Shown in pieces: positions 6,512 to 15,785 of a stretch of 64,000 bases of DNA. How positions within the stretch are numbered: position 1 is the stretch's first letter; every line of letters begins with the position of its first letter. Origin of the DNA: Caecibacteroides pullorum (GTDB lineage Bacteria; Bacteroidota; Bacteroidia; Bacteroidales; Bacteroidaceae). The notes beneath the pieces are model-generated. The model saw only the letters and a program-made list of their open reading frames with translations. It ran no database searches and was not told the origin of the DNA. A program made the translations under genes and the position numbers. The DNA is taken from contig NZ_JAAZTS010000006.1 of the NCBI RefSeq assembly GCF_019239235.1, positions 87,311-151,310 on the forward strand. The letters run 5' to 3'.

Positions 6512-9500
6512 TGATTTCAGCAATGTTAGTATTTTTTGCATTGCTTTTCCCGCTAGCACTTCCTGCTGCGGAACAATATAACAAGAACTTTTCATTCGAA
6601 CTGCGCGATGTCACTGTCAAAGATGTGTTCCGTTACATCGAGAAGAACAGTGAATATGTTTTTCTCTATGCTTCTAATAAAAACTTGTCGAAGAAGGTCA
6701 ATGTGGATGTGAAGGATAAGAATGTCAAACAGATCTTGAACGAAGTGTTGGAACATACTGGGCTAGTTTATGAGATTGATGGGAAGCAGATTATTGTAAA
6801 GGAACCCAAGACTAATGTACAAGCTGTATTGCAACAACAAAAAGGTAAAACGGTGAAAGGTCAGGTGCTTGACAAGACGGGTGAAACTATCATCGGTGCT
6901 AATGTTGTGGTAGACGGTACAACCAATGGTGTGATGACCGACATTGACGGGCGTTTTGAATTGTCGGATGTTCCAGAGAATGGAAAAATAAAAGTAACCT
7001 TTGTAGGTTATAAAGCACAAGTCATTTCAGTAAAAGGTAAAAAGGAACTAAATATAGTGTTGGAAGAAGACACAGAGATGTTGAGCGAAGTCGTTGTTGT
7101 GGGTTATGGTAGCCAAAAGAAAGAAAGTCTGGTCGGTTCGGTTCAGATGGTAAAGCCTGAACAACTGAAAGTTCCGAGTTCCAATCTGTCCTCTGGATTT
7201 GCAGGTCGTCTGGCCGGTGTGGTAGCAGTACAGCGTTCTGGTGAGCCGGGTGCTGATGGAGCGGACTTTTGGATACGTGGTGTGTCAACGTTCAGTGGGG
7301 TGACGTCTCCTTTGATCGTAATTGATGGTGTTGAGGCTTCTTCGGGAGACTTGAATGCTTTGGATCCAGAAGTCATTGAGGGCTTTTCAATCTTGAAAGA
7401 TGCTACAGCTACGGCTCTTTATGGCTCGCGTGGTGCCAATGGTGTGATGATTGTGACGACCAAGAGCGGACGGAACCAGGAAAAGGCCACAATTAACTTT
7501 CGTTTGGAGAATACCTATAATACGCCAATTCAAGTTCCTGAGTTTGTAGATGGTGTGCGCTATATGGAGATGTATAATGAGGCGGTAACTACTCGTGGAA
7601 CGGGAGAAGTGCTTTATCCGCAAAGCAAAATAGACGGAACACGGGCTGGCCTTGATCCATATGCATTTCCTAATGTGGACTGGTATGATGAACTGTTCCG
7701 TAAAGGAGCTATGAATCAGAACCTTAATTTTAATATCCGTGGAGGTAGTCAACGTATCGATTATTTCAGTAGTGTATCCATTAATCACGATAGTGGCGTG
7801 TTGAAGAACAATAACGACTTCTCATACGACAACAATATCAATATCATGCGTTATGTTTTTCAAAACAACATTAATGCTCATTTGAGTAAAACCAGTACGC
7901 TGTCTTTGCGTCTGAATGTTCAATTACGTGATTATAATGGGCCTCATAGCAGTGCCAGTGAGGTATATGGCATGGTTATGGAGGCTAATCCTGTTGATTT
8001 TCCTGTCCGTTGGCCGTCTGATCCCACAATGGACTATATCCTTTGGGGAGGTAAGTCAGGTGGTAAGTTCAATAATGGTTTTCGTAATCCCTATGCGGAA
8101 ATGGCCCGTGGATATAAATCACAGTTCGAGAGTACGGTTGTTTCCAACTTGAAGTTTGATCAGAAGTTGGATTTTATCACACCGGGGTTGTCTGCCAATG
8201 TGCTGTTCTCGTTCAAGAACTGGTCACAAACTCAAACCAAACGTTCGGGCGGTTATAATCAATTCGAAGTGGATAAGTATCAGTATGATGACGCTGGTAA
8301 TTATACGGGCTATACGCTTCGGCGTGTAGGTAAGGAGCAGGATCCTACGTTGAGTACGAGTAGTAGTTCTACGGGAGACCGTCGTATCTATTTGCAAGCT
8401 ATGATTAATTATGATCGTACATTTGGAAGTAAACACAATGTGAGTGCCATGTTACTTTATAATCAGGATCAGTATAATGTGAATAACCCGGGTGATCTGA
8501 TTGCATCTTTACCACAGCGTAAGCAGGGATTGGCCGGTCGTTTGACTTATAGTTACGATTATCGTTATTTGGCAGAATTTAATTTTGGTTACAATGGGTC
8601 GGAGAATTTTGCGGAAGGACACCGTTTCGGCTTTTTCCCGTCGTTGGCATTGGGCTATACCATAAGTCGAGAGAAATGGTTTGAACCATTGAATGATGTC
8701 ATCACCAACCTGAAAATTCGTGGTTCTTGGGGATTGGTAGGAAATGACCAGATTGGAGCTGAGCGCTATATTTATATGTCCAACATAGAATTGCAGAATA
8801 GTGATCTTGGTTTTACGACAGGTAAAGATCAGAATACAACCTATTGGGGACCCAAGTACTTGCGTTATCCCAATCCGGATATCACGTGGGAAGTAGGCAG
8901 CAAATTCAACATTGGTATGGATTTGACATTGTTCAATGATTTTAATCTGACATTCGACGTGTTTAAGGAAATCCGTCATGACATATTTATGGAGCGTCAA
9001 AGTATTCCAAGCTTTATAGGCACTTCTCCATCGGACATGTGGATGGACCTTTCTACCAAGTTGTATGGAAATTTAGGTAAGGTTGAAAACAAAGGATTGG
9101 ACTTTTCCATTGATTATAACCATACCTTCAATAAGAATTTCTCCATGTCGTTTAAAGGTACATTCACCTATGCGACAAATAAAGTGCTGGAATATGATGA
9201 GCCTGATTATCAAGAGTATCCGAATTTGTCACGTGTAGGTCATTCTATTAATCAACCTTTGTTGTATGTCGCCGAGCGTTTGTTTATAGACGATGAAGAG
9301 GTTGCCAATAGTCCCAAACAGAATTTGGGAGGTTTTGTACAGGCCGGTGATATTAAGTATAAGGATATTCCAAATGCAGAAGGCGTTTGTGACGGCGTTA
9401 TTGATGCCAATGACCGCGTGTATACAGGACACCCTACGGTGCCGGAAATCGTTTACGGGTTTGGTCCTTCTTTCCAATACAAGAAATGGGATTTCTCCTG

Positions 9501-9897
9501 TTTCTTCCAAGGGGCGGCACGGACTTCTATTGTTGTAGGCGATATTCATCCTTTTGGAACGGACGGTTTGCGCAATGTGCAGAAGTTCATCGCGGATGAT
9601 TATTGGAGTGAATCTAATCAGAACATTTATGCGGCCTATCCTCGTTTGAGCAAGCAGTATAATCAGAATAATACTGTTGGGTCTACATATTGGCTGCGTA
9701 ATGGCGCTTTCCTGAAACTGAAGGATATCGAATTGGGTTATTCGTTTAAAATGTTCCGCGTTTATTTGCGTGGCTCCAATCTGTTGACTTTCTCTCCGTT
9801 TGATTTGTGGGATCCGGAACAAGGGAATGGTAATGGTTTGTTTTATCCTACTCAAAAGAGTTTTAATGTGGGAATTCAGTTCTCTTTAAATAAATAA
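6487..9897 (+). CDS. susC: SusC-like TonB-dependent transporter with STN domain (PUL1)
   Basis: An 1136-residue outer-membrane beta-barrel that imports glycan fragments with SusD using TonB energy. Order: signal peptide (about 1-27, ending ALPAA), STN signalling domain (about 35-105), carboxypeptidase-D regulatory-like domain (about 120-205), the VVVVGYG signature, plug (about 215-340) with VLKDATATALYG-type motif, then the barrel to a C-terminal aromatic-rich strand. The STN domain is the part that signals to the FecR protein upstream. It is 13 bp before susD. The leader is covered by the candidate antisense RNA. The ATG at 6487 is the only start giving a full signal peptide. Confidence 0.95.
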   Translation: MDFSVRKQLISAMLVFFALLFPLALPAAEQYNKNFSFELRDVTVKDVFRYIEKNSEYVFLYASNKNLSKKVNVDVKDKNVKQILNEVLEHTGLVYEIDGKQIIVKEPKTNVQAVLQQQKGKTVKGQVLDKTGETIIGANVVVDGTTNGVMTDIDGRFELSDVPENGKIKVTFVGYKAQVISVKGKKELNIVLEEDTEMLSEVVVVGYGSQKKESLVGSVQMVKPEQLKVPSSNLSSGFAGRLAGVVAVQRSGEPGADGADFWIRGVSTFSGVTSPLIVIDGVEASSGDLNALDPEVIEGFSILKDATATALYGSRGANGVMIVTTKSGRNQEKATINFRLENTYNTPIQVPEFVDGVRYMEMYNEAVTTRGTGEVLYPQSKIDGTRAGLDPYAFPNVDWYDELFRKGAMNQNLNFNIRGGSQRIDYFSSVSINHDSGVLKNNNDFSYDNNINIMRYVFQNNINAHLSKTSTLSLRLNVQLRDYNGPHSSASEVYGMVMEANPVDFPVRWPSDPTMDYILWGGKSGGKFNNGFRNPYAEMARGYKSQFESTVVSNLKFDQKLDFITPGLSANVLFSFKNWSQTQTKRSGGYNQFEVDKYQYDDAGNYTGYTLRRVGKEQDPTLSTSSSSTGDRRIYLQAMINYDRTFGSKHNVSAMLLYNQDQYNVNNPGDLIASLPQRKQGLAGRLTYSYDYRYLAEFNFGYNGSENFAEGHRFGFFPSLALGYTISREKWFEPLNDVITNLKIRGSWGLVGNDQIGAERYIYMSNIELQNSDLGFTTGKDQNTTYWGPKYLRYPNPDITWEVGSKFNIGMDLTLFNDFNLTFDVFKEIRHDIFMERQSIPSFIGTSPSDMWMDLSTKLYGNLGKVENKGLDFSIDYNHTFNKNFSMSFKGTFTYATNKVLEYDEPDYQEYPNLSRVGHSINQPLLYVAERLFIDDEEVANSPKQNLGGFVQAGDIKYKDIPNAEGVCDGVIDANDRVYTGHPTVPEIVYGFGPSFQYKKWDFSCFFQGAARTSIVVGDIHPFGTDGLRNVQKFIADDYWSESNQNIYAAYPRLSKQYNQNNTVGSTYWLRNGAFLKLKDIELGYSFKMFRVYLRGSNLLTFSPFDLWDPEQGNGNGLFYPTQKSFNVGIQFSLNK

Positions 9898-9910
9898 GAT
9901 AAGAAAAGCT

Positions 9911-11713
9911 ATGAAGAAAAATTATATTATAGTTGTTGTTTTGTCAATGTTGCTGGGATTTGCTTCCTGTGACTATTTGGATGTGGTACCGGATGAAAGG
10001 CCTACAGAGGAAGATGCTTTCAAGGATAAATATGCGGCAGAACGATATTTGTATTCTTGTTATGCTTTTATGCCTCAGGAAAGGCAGATAGATAATATTG
10101 TAAATCATGGCCAGACAGTTTCCTCTACCAAAAATGAGGCTACCCATATTCTGTTGGGGAATATCTCGGCAGCTAATTTGGGTAATCTTCAATATTGGTC
10201 TAGAATGTATGGCGCCTTCAGGCGGTGCTATACCTTCTTGGATAATGTAGATGCAGTTCCTCGTTTGGAAGAAGAAACCAAACTCGTTTATAAGGCTGAA
10301 GCTCAATTCTTATTGGCTTATTATGGCTTTTATTTATTGAAGTCTTATGGACCGTTTATTATTCCAGATGGTGTATTTGATTATAACATGCCGTCAGATG
10401 CTTATCCCAAACGGGCAAAATTTGATGATTGTGTGCAATGGATTTTGGACCGGTTGGATGAGGCTTATCCCAATTTGTTGGATGCACAGTCTGTTTCTGC
10501 TCAGGGGCGTGCAACGAAGGTGATAGCCGATGCTTTACGTTCGCGTGTGTTGTTGTATGCCGCTTCTCCTTTGTTTAATGGGAATAAGACTTTTTTTCAG
10601 AATACTTTGCTTGATCCTGAAACGGGTGAACCATTGATGCCTTTGGAATATGATGAGAATAAATGGAAAAAGGCGTTGGATGCCAGCGAAGTTGCAATTA
10701 AGAGCGCATTGGATGCAGGTTTTGAGTTATATAAAGGCGATGATCGTAGTAGTGACCTGCCTTATCCCGAAGATCAGACGGAATACGCTTTGCGCATGAC
10801 ATTTGTGGATCGTGAGAATAAGGAGGTCATTTTCTGGGATGCTCGTGAGGAAGGGTATTATGATTGGCAGAATGAATCTACTCCTCGAGATCCGGAACAG
10901 GGTGATCCATCGTGGAATAACAATGGCCCGTCGTTGGAATCAGTTGAAATGTTTTATTCCGAGAATGGTTTGCCGATTGATGAGGATCCGGCTTATTTCC
11001 CGGAAGGTGACTGGTTCAAGTTGGGTGAATATGATGGTGAACCTACCAGCAATCTGCATTTGAAACGTGAACCCCGTTTTTATGCTTGGATTGCTTTTCA
11101 TAACAGTTGGTATGAGATGCAGCGGAATGACCAAAGCCGGATCCGTGTAAAGTTTAGAAAGGACGATGAACAAGGTGTGGGAAACCGTTCGCGTAATTTT
11201 TCAAAATCAGGTTATTTGGCTAAAAAAGGTGTAGGCCTTGCTTATAGTACGCGCAATGGCTTTACGAAATATCCTTGGCCCTTGATTCGTTTGGCCGAGC
11301 TTTATCTGAATGCAGCTGAAGCTGCCATTGAATCAGGTGATTTGGATAAAGGCAAGGAGTATTTGAATGTAGTTCGTCAACGTGCGGGTGTACCGGATGT
11401 GGAAGTGGCTTGGAAAGGTATTGCAACCTTGGATAAAGACAAGTTACGGGAGATTGTACATCGGGAACGTAATATTGAACTTTTCTTGGAAGGACATTAT
11501 CGTTGGGATATGAACCGCTGGCTGGAATCGGAAGCTGCAATGAATCATAATCCTCATGGTTTGAACATTTATGGGGAAGATGATGAAAGTTTCTCTCAAC
11601 CTGTAGAGGTTTCTATGCGTTGGGCGTTTACTAGTCCCGCCAATTATTTGTTGCCTATTGAAACCCGTGAATTGAATATAAATTCACGTTTGGTACAAAA
11701 TCCTGGTTATTAA
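9911..11713 (+). CDS. susD: SusD-like glycan-binding lipoprotein (PUL1)
   Basis: A 600-residue surface lipoprotein that forms the hinged lid of the SusC transporter. Lipobox FASC puts the lipidated cysteine at 20. The helical TPR-like SusD fold is seen in AEAQFLLAYYGFYL (about 127-140) and the C-terminal SusD/RagB signature around RLAELYLNAAEA, YLNVVRQRAG and HRERNIELFLEGHYRWDMNRW. It is co-transcribed with susC (13-bp gap) and the discoidin lipoprotein (18-bp gap). Confidence 0.95.
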   Translation: MKKNYIIVVVLSMLLGFASCDYLDVVPDERPTEEDAFKDKYAAERYLYSCYAFMPQERQIDNIVNHGQTVSSTKNEATHILLGNISAANLGNLQYWSRMYGAFRRCYTFLDNVDAVPRLEEETKLVYKAEAQFLLAYYGFYLLKSYGPFIIPDGVFDYNMPSDAYPKRAKFDDCVQWILDRLDEAYPNLLDAQSVSAQGRATKVIADALRSRVLLYAASPLFNGNKTFFQNTLLDPETGEPLMPLEYDENKWKKALDASEVAIKSALDAGFELYKGDDRSSDLPYPEDQTEYALRMTFVDRENKEVIFWDAREEGYYDWQNESTPRDPEQGDPSWNNNGPSLESVEMFYSENGLPIDEDPAYFPEGDWFKLGEYDGEPTSNLHLKREPRFYAWIAFHNSWYEMQRNDQSRIRVKFRKDDEQGVGNRSRNFSKSGYLAKKGVGLAYSTRNGFTKYPWPLIRLAELYLNAAEAAIESGDLDKGKEYLNVVRQRAGVPDVEVAWKGIATLDKDKLREIVHRERNIELFLEGHYRWDMNRWLESEAAMNHNPHGLNIYGEDDESFSQPVEVSMRWAFTSPANYLLPIETRELNINSRLVQNPGY

Positions 11714-11731
11714 CCTTAAAAATGTGATTTT

Positions 11732-12598
11732 ATGAAGAAACTGATATTTTATTTGTGTTTGTGTATTGGTTTGTGTGTCTCTTGTAGTGAGGATGACTCA
11801 ATTGATTATACATTTCAAGTGGTTAATTTGACGGCTGAAGCTCGTGAGGGGGCCATTAAGCTCAATTGGGAACTTCCTCAAGACTCAAATCTGCTGTATG
11901 TGAGAATCGATTATTATAATATTCGTCAGAAGAAGGATTATGTTGTGAATAAAAGCGTTTTTGCAGATTCTTTGGTCATAGATGGCCTTTTGGCACGTGA
12001 TGGAGCTTATACATTTCGATTGACAGCTGTTAATGCGAATGGACAAGAGAGTGCTTTGTCTGCAGAAGTTTCTTGTACTTGTCTTCCTGTACAGCCGGTG
12101 GTCACCACTTCGCAAAAGGAAGTTGATGCCGATATGATTCATTATGAAACAAATGCTCAAGAACCGTCCGAAGGTCCATTGGACGATTTGTTTGATGGGG
12201 ATAATGATACATTCTTTCATACTCCATGGACTTTTAGTGCCCCTTGGCCTCAATGGGTAGAGATAGAGGTGTCACAACCTGTCAATGGTGTAATGTTTTA
12301 TACGGTTAATCGTGGAAATGGTTCAGGTCGTCCCGGCTATGTGGAGATATTAGCTAGTAATGATCGTGAGACTTGGACCAAATTGTATGAATTTTCTGGT
12401 ACAGATGATATTCCGGAAACAGATAAAGGTCGTTATGACAGTCCGTTAATTTATGATTTGAACACATCTTATACATATTTCCGTTATAATGCGATAGAAG
12501 GCAACGGAGGTAATAGTTTTTGGAATATGGCTGAAATGGATTGGACTTTCTATGAAGTAACTCAAACTGTTTATGATCCTGAGAATGAGACGGATTAG
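11732..12598 (+). CDS. Surface lipoprotein with C-terminal discoidin (F5/8 type C) domain
   Basis: 288 residues with lipobox CVSC (Cys-18). An Fn3/DUF4959-like beta domain covers about 25-115 (ending in FRLTAVNANGQESALS) and an F5/8 type C domain about 135-280. The latter carries the usual LFDGDNDTFFHTPW entry motif and a NGVMFYTVNRGNGSGRPGYVEIL core. Its place directly after susD is that of SusE/SGBP proteins, so it is probably the glycan-binding surface accessory of PUL1. No catalytic domain. A hairpin with a T-run follows. Confidence 0.85.
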   Translation: MKKLIFYLCLCIGLCVSCSEDDSIDYTFQVVNLTAEAREGAIKLNWELPQDSNLLYVRIDYYNIRQKKDYVVNKSVFADSLVIDGLLARDGAYTFRLTAVNANGQESALSAEVSCTCLPVQPVVTTSQKEVDADMIHYETNAQEPSEGPLDDLFDGDNDTFFHTPWTFSAPWPQWVEIEVSQPVNGVMFYTVNRGNGSGRPGYVEILASNDRETWTKLYEFSGTDDIPETDKGRYDSPLIYDLNTSYTYFRYNAIEGNGGNSFWNMAEMDWTFYEVTQTVYDPENETD

Positions 12599-12628
12599 CG
12601 TGTTGTAGGACTTCGTCTATTTGTATAT

Positions 12629-12666
12629 AACAGGCAGAGGTTTGCTGAAAGGCTCTGCCTGTTTTT
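12629..12666 (+). terminator. Intra-operon terminator-like hairpin
   Basis: 11-bp stem AACAGGCAGAG / CTCTGCCTGTT (12629-12639, 12653-12663) with T5 at its end. It separates the transport and binding genes from the enzyme genes and could lower downstream expression. Confidence 0.7.
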
Positions 12667-12706
12667 CTAAACTTAGTTGGTTTATTAATTATATCATGAA
12701 TACACA

Positions 12707-15538
12707 ATGAAAAAAAATATTTGTGTGAGCCTATTGGGCTTGCTGTTACCTGTGTTGGGATGTGAAGACAAGGTTGCGGCAGAACCTGTATTGTCTTTGT
12801 CGGAGACTTCATTGAACTGTATCCAAGAAGCAGCTCAGTATGAAGTGAAAGTGGAAAGTAACGTGGACTGGACGGTTTCGGTTCCTGGCGATGCATTTTG
12901 GTGTGTGGCCAGTAACTTGGGTGACAGGCTTTTAGTGGATTTGGAAGAGAATACAGGATTAGAGGTACGTCAGACCGAGGTTACGGTTACTGCCGGACCT
13001 TTGATTGAAAAGGTGGAAGTGAAGCAGTTGGGAGAAAATCCTGATATTTTGTTTGAGAAAGAACGGCAAGATTTGTATTATGGTGACACATTGGTCGCTG
13101 TAAAGATCTTGAGTAATGTTGATTATGAAGTATCTATTCCAGATGATGTTGATTGGATTACTTTTATGCCTGATACGCGTACTATGACAGAAAGTACTTG
13201 TGGATTTCAAATTTCTGAAAATGAATCAGATACAGTGCGTTATGCTAATGTTTCATTCCATTCGCCGGATGGTAAGGTAGAACGAAAGCTGATGTTCCGA
13301 CAGGATTTTCGTAACAGGGATTATGTACCGGGAGACCCTTCTGAATTGGGTGATATCTTGATAGCTATAGAAAGCGCTGAGGCAAACCAAAGTAATTCGC
13401 AGGAAGAAAGCGTAGAAAAGTCCTTTGATGGAACAACTTCCACTTGGTATCATTCTCCTTGGTATAGTACCTCTTTCCCGGTTGAATTGACGTATTCTTT
13501 CGCTACGCCACAAGTTGTGGATTATTTTATCTACAAACCTCGTGGTTCGGGTGATAATGGAAATTTTGATGAGTTTGATTTATTTGTATCTACAGCCAAT
13601 AATGAGAACTATACGAAAGTTGGAACCTATCAGTTGGGGGGGGCAACACAAACATCGAAGATTATGTTTGATTCTCCATTGGAGGGAGTGAAATCTTTTC
13701 GTTTTTCAGTCAAAAGTGCAAAAGGAGATGTGGTAAGTTGTGGTGAAATGGAATTTTACCGAAAGGCAGCTCCTGTTGCAGGGTTGGAAGAGGTGTTTGC
13801 CGATGAACTTTATTCTGAATTGAAGTCGGATGTCAATCAGCGTAAGATTGATGGTATAGAGAATACCTTTTTTCGTAGCATAGCCCAAAGTCTGTTTGAT
13901 AAAACTTACGATTTGAAATATCGCGTACAGGAATATGAACCTTATCGGGATTTGAATGATTTGGCTGCTGAAATGAAAACGAGCGGCTATAATCCGTTTG
14001 AAAATCCTACAGGAATTTATTTTGCAGACGATGAAGAGGCTATTGTTATTGTTGGTGAAACGCAAGGTGAAGTTTTGTCACTTAAAGTCTATGATTTTGA
14101 TGGCACACGGCAAGGATTGTCTACGCCAGAACCGACATCTTACCCGTTAGAACAGGGGATAAACAAATTACGTATATCTCACGGCGGTTTGGCTTATGTG
14201 GATTATTACACTTCTCGCTGGGAAACAGCTCCTCGTCTTAAGGTTCATATCGCTTCGGGTAAGATAAATGGCTATTTTGACAAGAAACGTGATTCGTCTG
14301 CCGATTGGAAGCAGATCTTGAATAGTGCTACCTATGGTTGTTTGGATATAAAAGGAGATTATATTAATCTTGTCTATGGTGTGAATAGCCTCAAACAATA
14401 TTGTGATGATGGGCTGAAGTTAATTCAGAATTACGATGCAATTGTAGATCTGGAATATGAAATAATGGGTCTGAAGAAATATAACAGACTTCCTAAGAAC
14501 CACATGTTTGCAAGGGTAGTGAAGGATGGTTTGTTTGCGGATGGATGGGGGGCCGGATTCGGAGAATGGGCAATGAACGAATTGGCTAGCCCTACAAAAT
14601 CTATAAAAGAAGGTGTGTGGTGTATTGCTCATGAATTGGGGCATGTCAATCAGATTCGTCCGGGGTTGAAATGGGTTTCTACTACAGAGGTAACGAATAA
14701 TGTATATTCTGTTTGTGCCAGATATAAGTTCAATCGTGAATATTTAAACTTGGAGCAAGAACGCTGCAATGATGGAGATAATAATAACGTATTGGGCGGT
14801 CGCTTTAATTCTTATTTAAATTATGGTATTGTCAAGGGTGAACATTGGCTTTGCCAAAAGGGGCAGGACAATATGGATCCCAATTCCTATCCCAATGGTG
14901 GAGATCACTTTGTGAAACTTTGTCCGTTGTGGCAGCTACTTCTTTATTATCGTGAAATTGTGGGTGGTGAAAAACGTGATTGGTATGGAGACGTAGCTGA
15001 AATCGTTCGGAATACAGATGAAACTAATCTTAGTAATGGACAGTTGAATTTGAATTTCATGCGCAATACGATGGATGTGGTAAAAGAGGACTTGACGGAC
15101 TTCTTTATCAAGTGTGGTATGTTGAAGCCCATTGATAAGGAATTGGATGACTATGCGCGTGGCTGGCTGACTATCACACAGGAAGAATGTGACGAGATGG
15201 TACGTTATGCCTCCCGTTATCCGAAACCTGCTACTCCAGTACTCTATTATCTGTCAGGCAACAGTGAGAAAGCTTTCAAAGAGAAGCTGCCGGTAGAGGG
15301 TACCTATGGCGAAGGTCTTCGGATAAAGAGTGACGGGAATATCGTTGTTAGCCATGATGTGTGGAAAAATGCGGCAGTATTTGAAACTTATGAGGGAGAT
15401 GAGTTGAAATATGTGGCTTTGGTTGGTACTGATTCATCCGATTTGAGTTCGACTTTAGTACGTTATCCTTCTGGTAGTACCCGTATTGAAGCAGTAGCTT
15501 GGGATGGTACCCGAACATTGGTATATGGAGAACGCTGA
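12707..15538 (+). CDS. M60-like zinc metallopeptidase lipoprotein with BACON and discoidin domains
   Basis: 943 residues. Lipobox VLGC (Cys-19), two BACON-type beta-sandwich segments (about 30-105 and 110-205), an F5/8 type C carbohydrate-binding domain (about 215-345, with FDGTTSTWYHSPW), then the peptidase (about 360-880). The zinc site is HELGH at 642-646 with a downstream glutamate at 661, fitting the M60/enhancin pattern HExxHx(8-28)E. Family members such as BT4244 cleave mucin-type O-glycoproteins with binding help from the discoidin module. It suggests that PUL1 attacks a protein-linked glycan. Cell-surface location is inferred from the lipoprotein signal. Confidence 0.88.
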   Translation: MKKNICVSLLGLLLPVLGCEDKVAAEPVLSLSETSLNCIQEAAQYEVKVESNVDWTVSVPGDAFWCVASNLGDRLLVDLEENTGLEVRQTEVTVTAGPLIEKVEVKQLGENPDILFEKERQDLYYGDTLVAVKILSNVDYEVSIPDDVDWITFMPDTRTMTESTCGFQISENESDTVRYANVSFHSPDGKVERKLMFRQDFRNRDYVPGDPSELGDILIAIESAEANQSNSQEESVEKSFDGTTSTWYHSPWYSTSFPVELTYSFATPQVVDYFIYKPRGSGDNGNFDEFDLFVSTANNENYTKVGTYQLGGATQTSKIMFDSPLEGVKSFRFSVKSAKGDVVSCGEMEFYRKAAPVAGLEEVFADELYSELKSDVNQRKIDGIENTFFRSIAQSLFDKTYDLKYRVQEYEPYRDLNDLAAEMKTSGYNPFENPTGIYFADDEEAIVIVGETQGEVLSLKVYDFDGTRQGLSTPEPTSYPLEQGINKLRISHGGLAYVDYYTSRWETAPRLKVHIASGKINGYFDKKRDSSADWKQILNSATYGCLDIKGDYINLVYGVNSLKQYCDDGLKLIQNYDAIVDLEYEIMGLKKYNRLPKNHMFARVVKDGLFADGWGAGFGEWAMNELASPTKSIKEGVWCIAHELGHVNQIRPGLKWVSTTEVTNNVYSVCARYKFNREYLNLEQERCNDGDNNNVLGGRFNSYLNYGIVKGEHWLCQKGQDNMDPNSYPNGGDHFVKLCPLWQLLLYYREIVGGEKRDWYGDVAEIVRNTDETNLSNGQLNLNFMRNTMDVVKEDLTDFFIKCGMLKPIDKELDDYARGWLTITQEECDEMVRYASRYPKPATPVLYYLSGNSEKAFKEKLPVEGTYGEGLRIKSDGNIVVSHDVWKNAAVFETYEGDELKYVALVGTDSSDLSSTLVRYPSGSTRIEAVAWDGTRTLVYGER

Positions 15539-15785
15539 TAGAATCTCGCAAATTTTTATTCAAAAAGGGACAAGAAGTTGGGAGCCGGGTATTCGGCTTC
15601 CGCTTCTTTGCTTCCCTGATTGGATGATTTTGTTCTTGTATTTCTTGTTTTTCAATTAGAAGGATATGAATAGAGACAACTGTGTTGAGAATTATTTTTT
15701 ATAGTTCTGTTTTGGGAAGATAAGATTCCAGTTTGGATAGGCAAGAAGAAGAGACTGAATGAAAGAATGGATAGAAAGCATAAAG

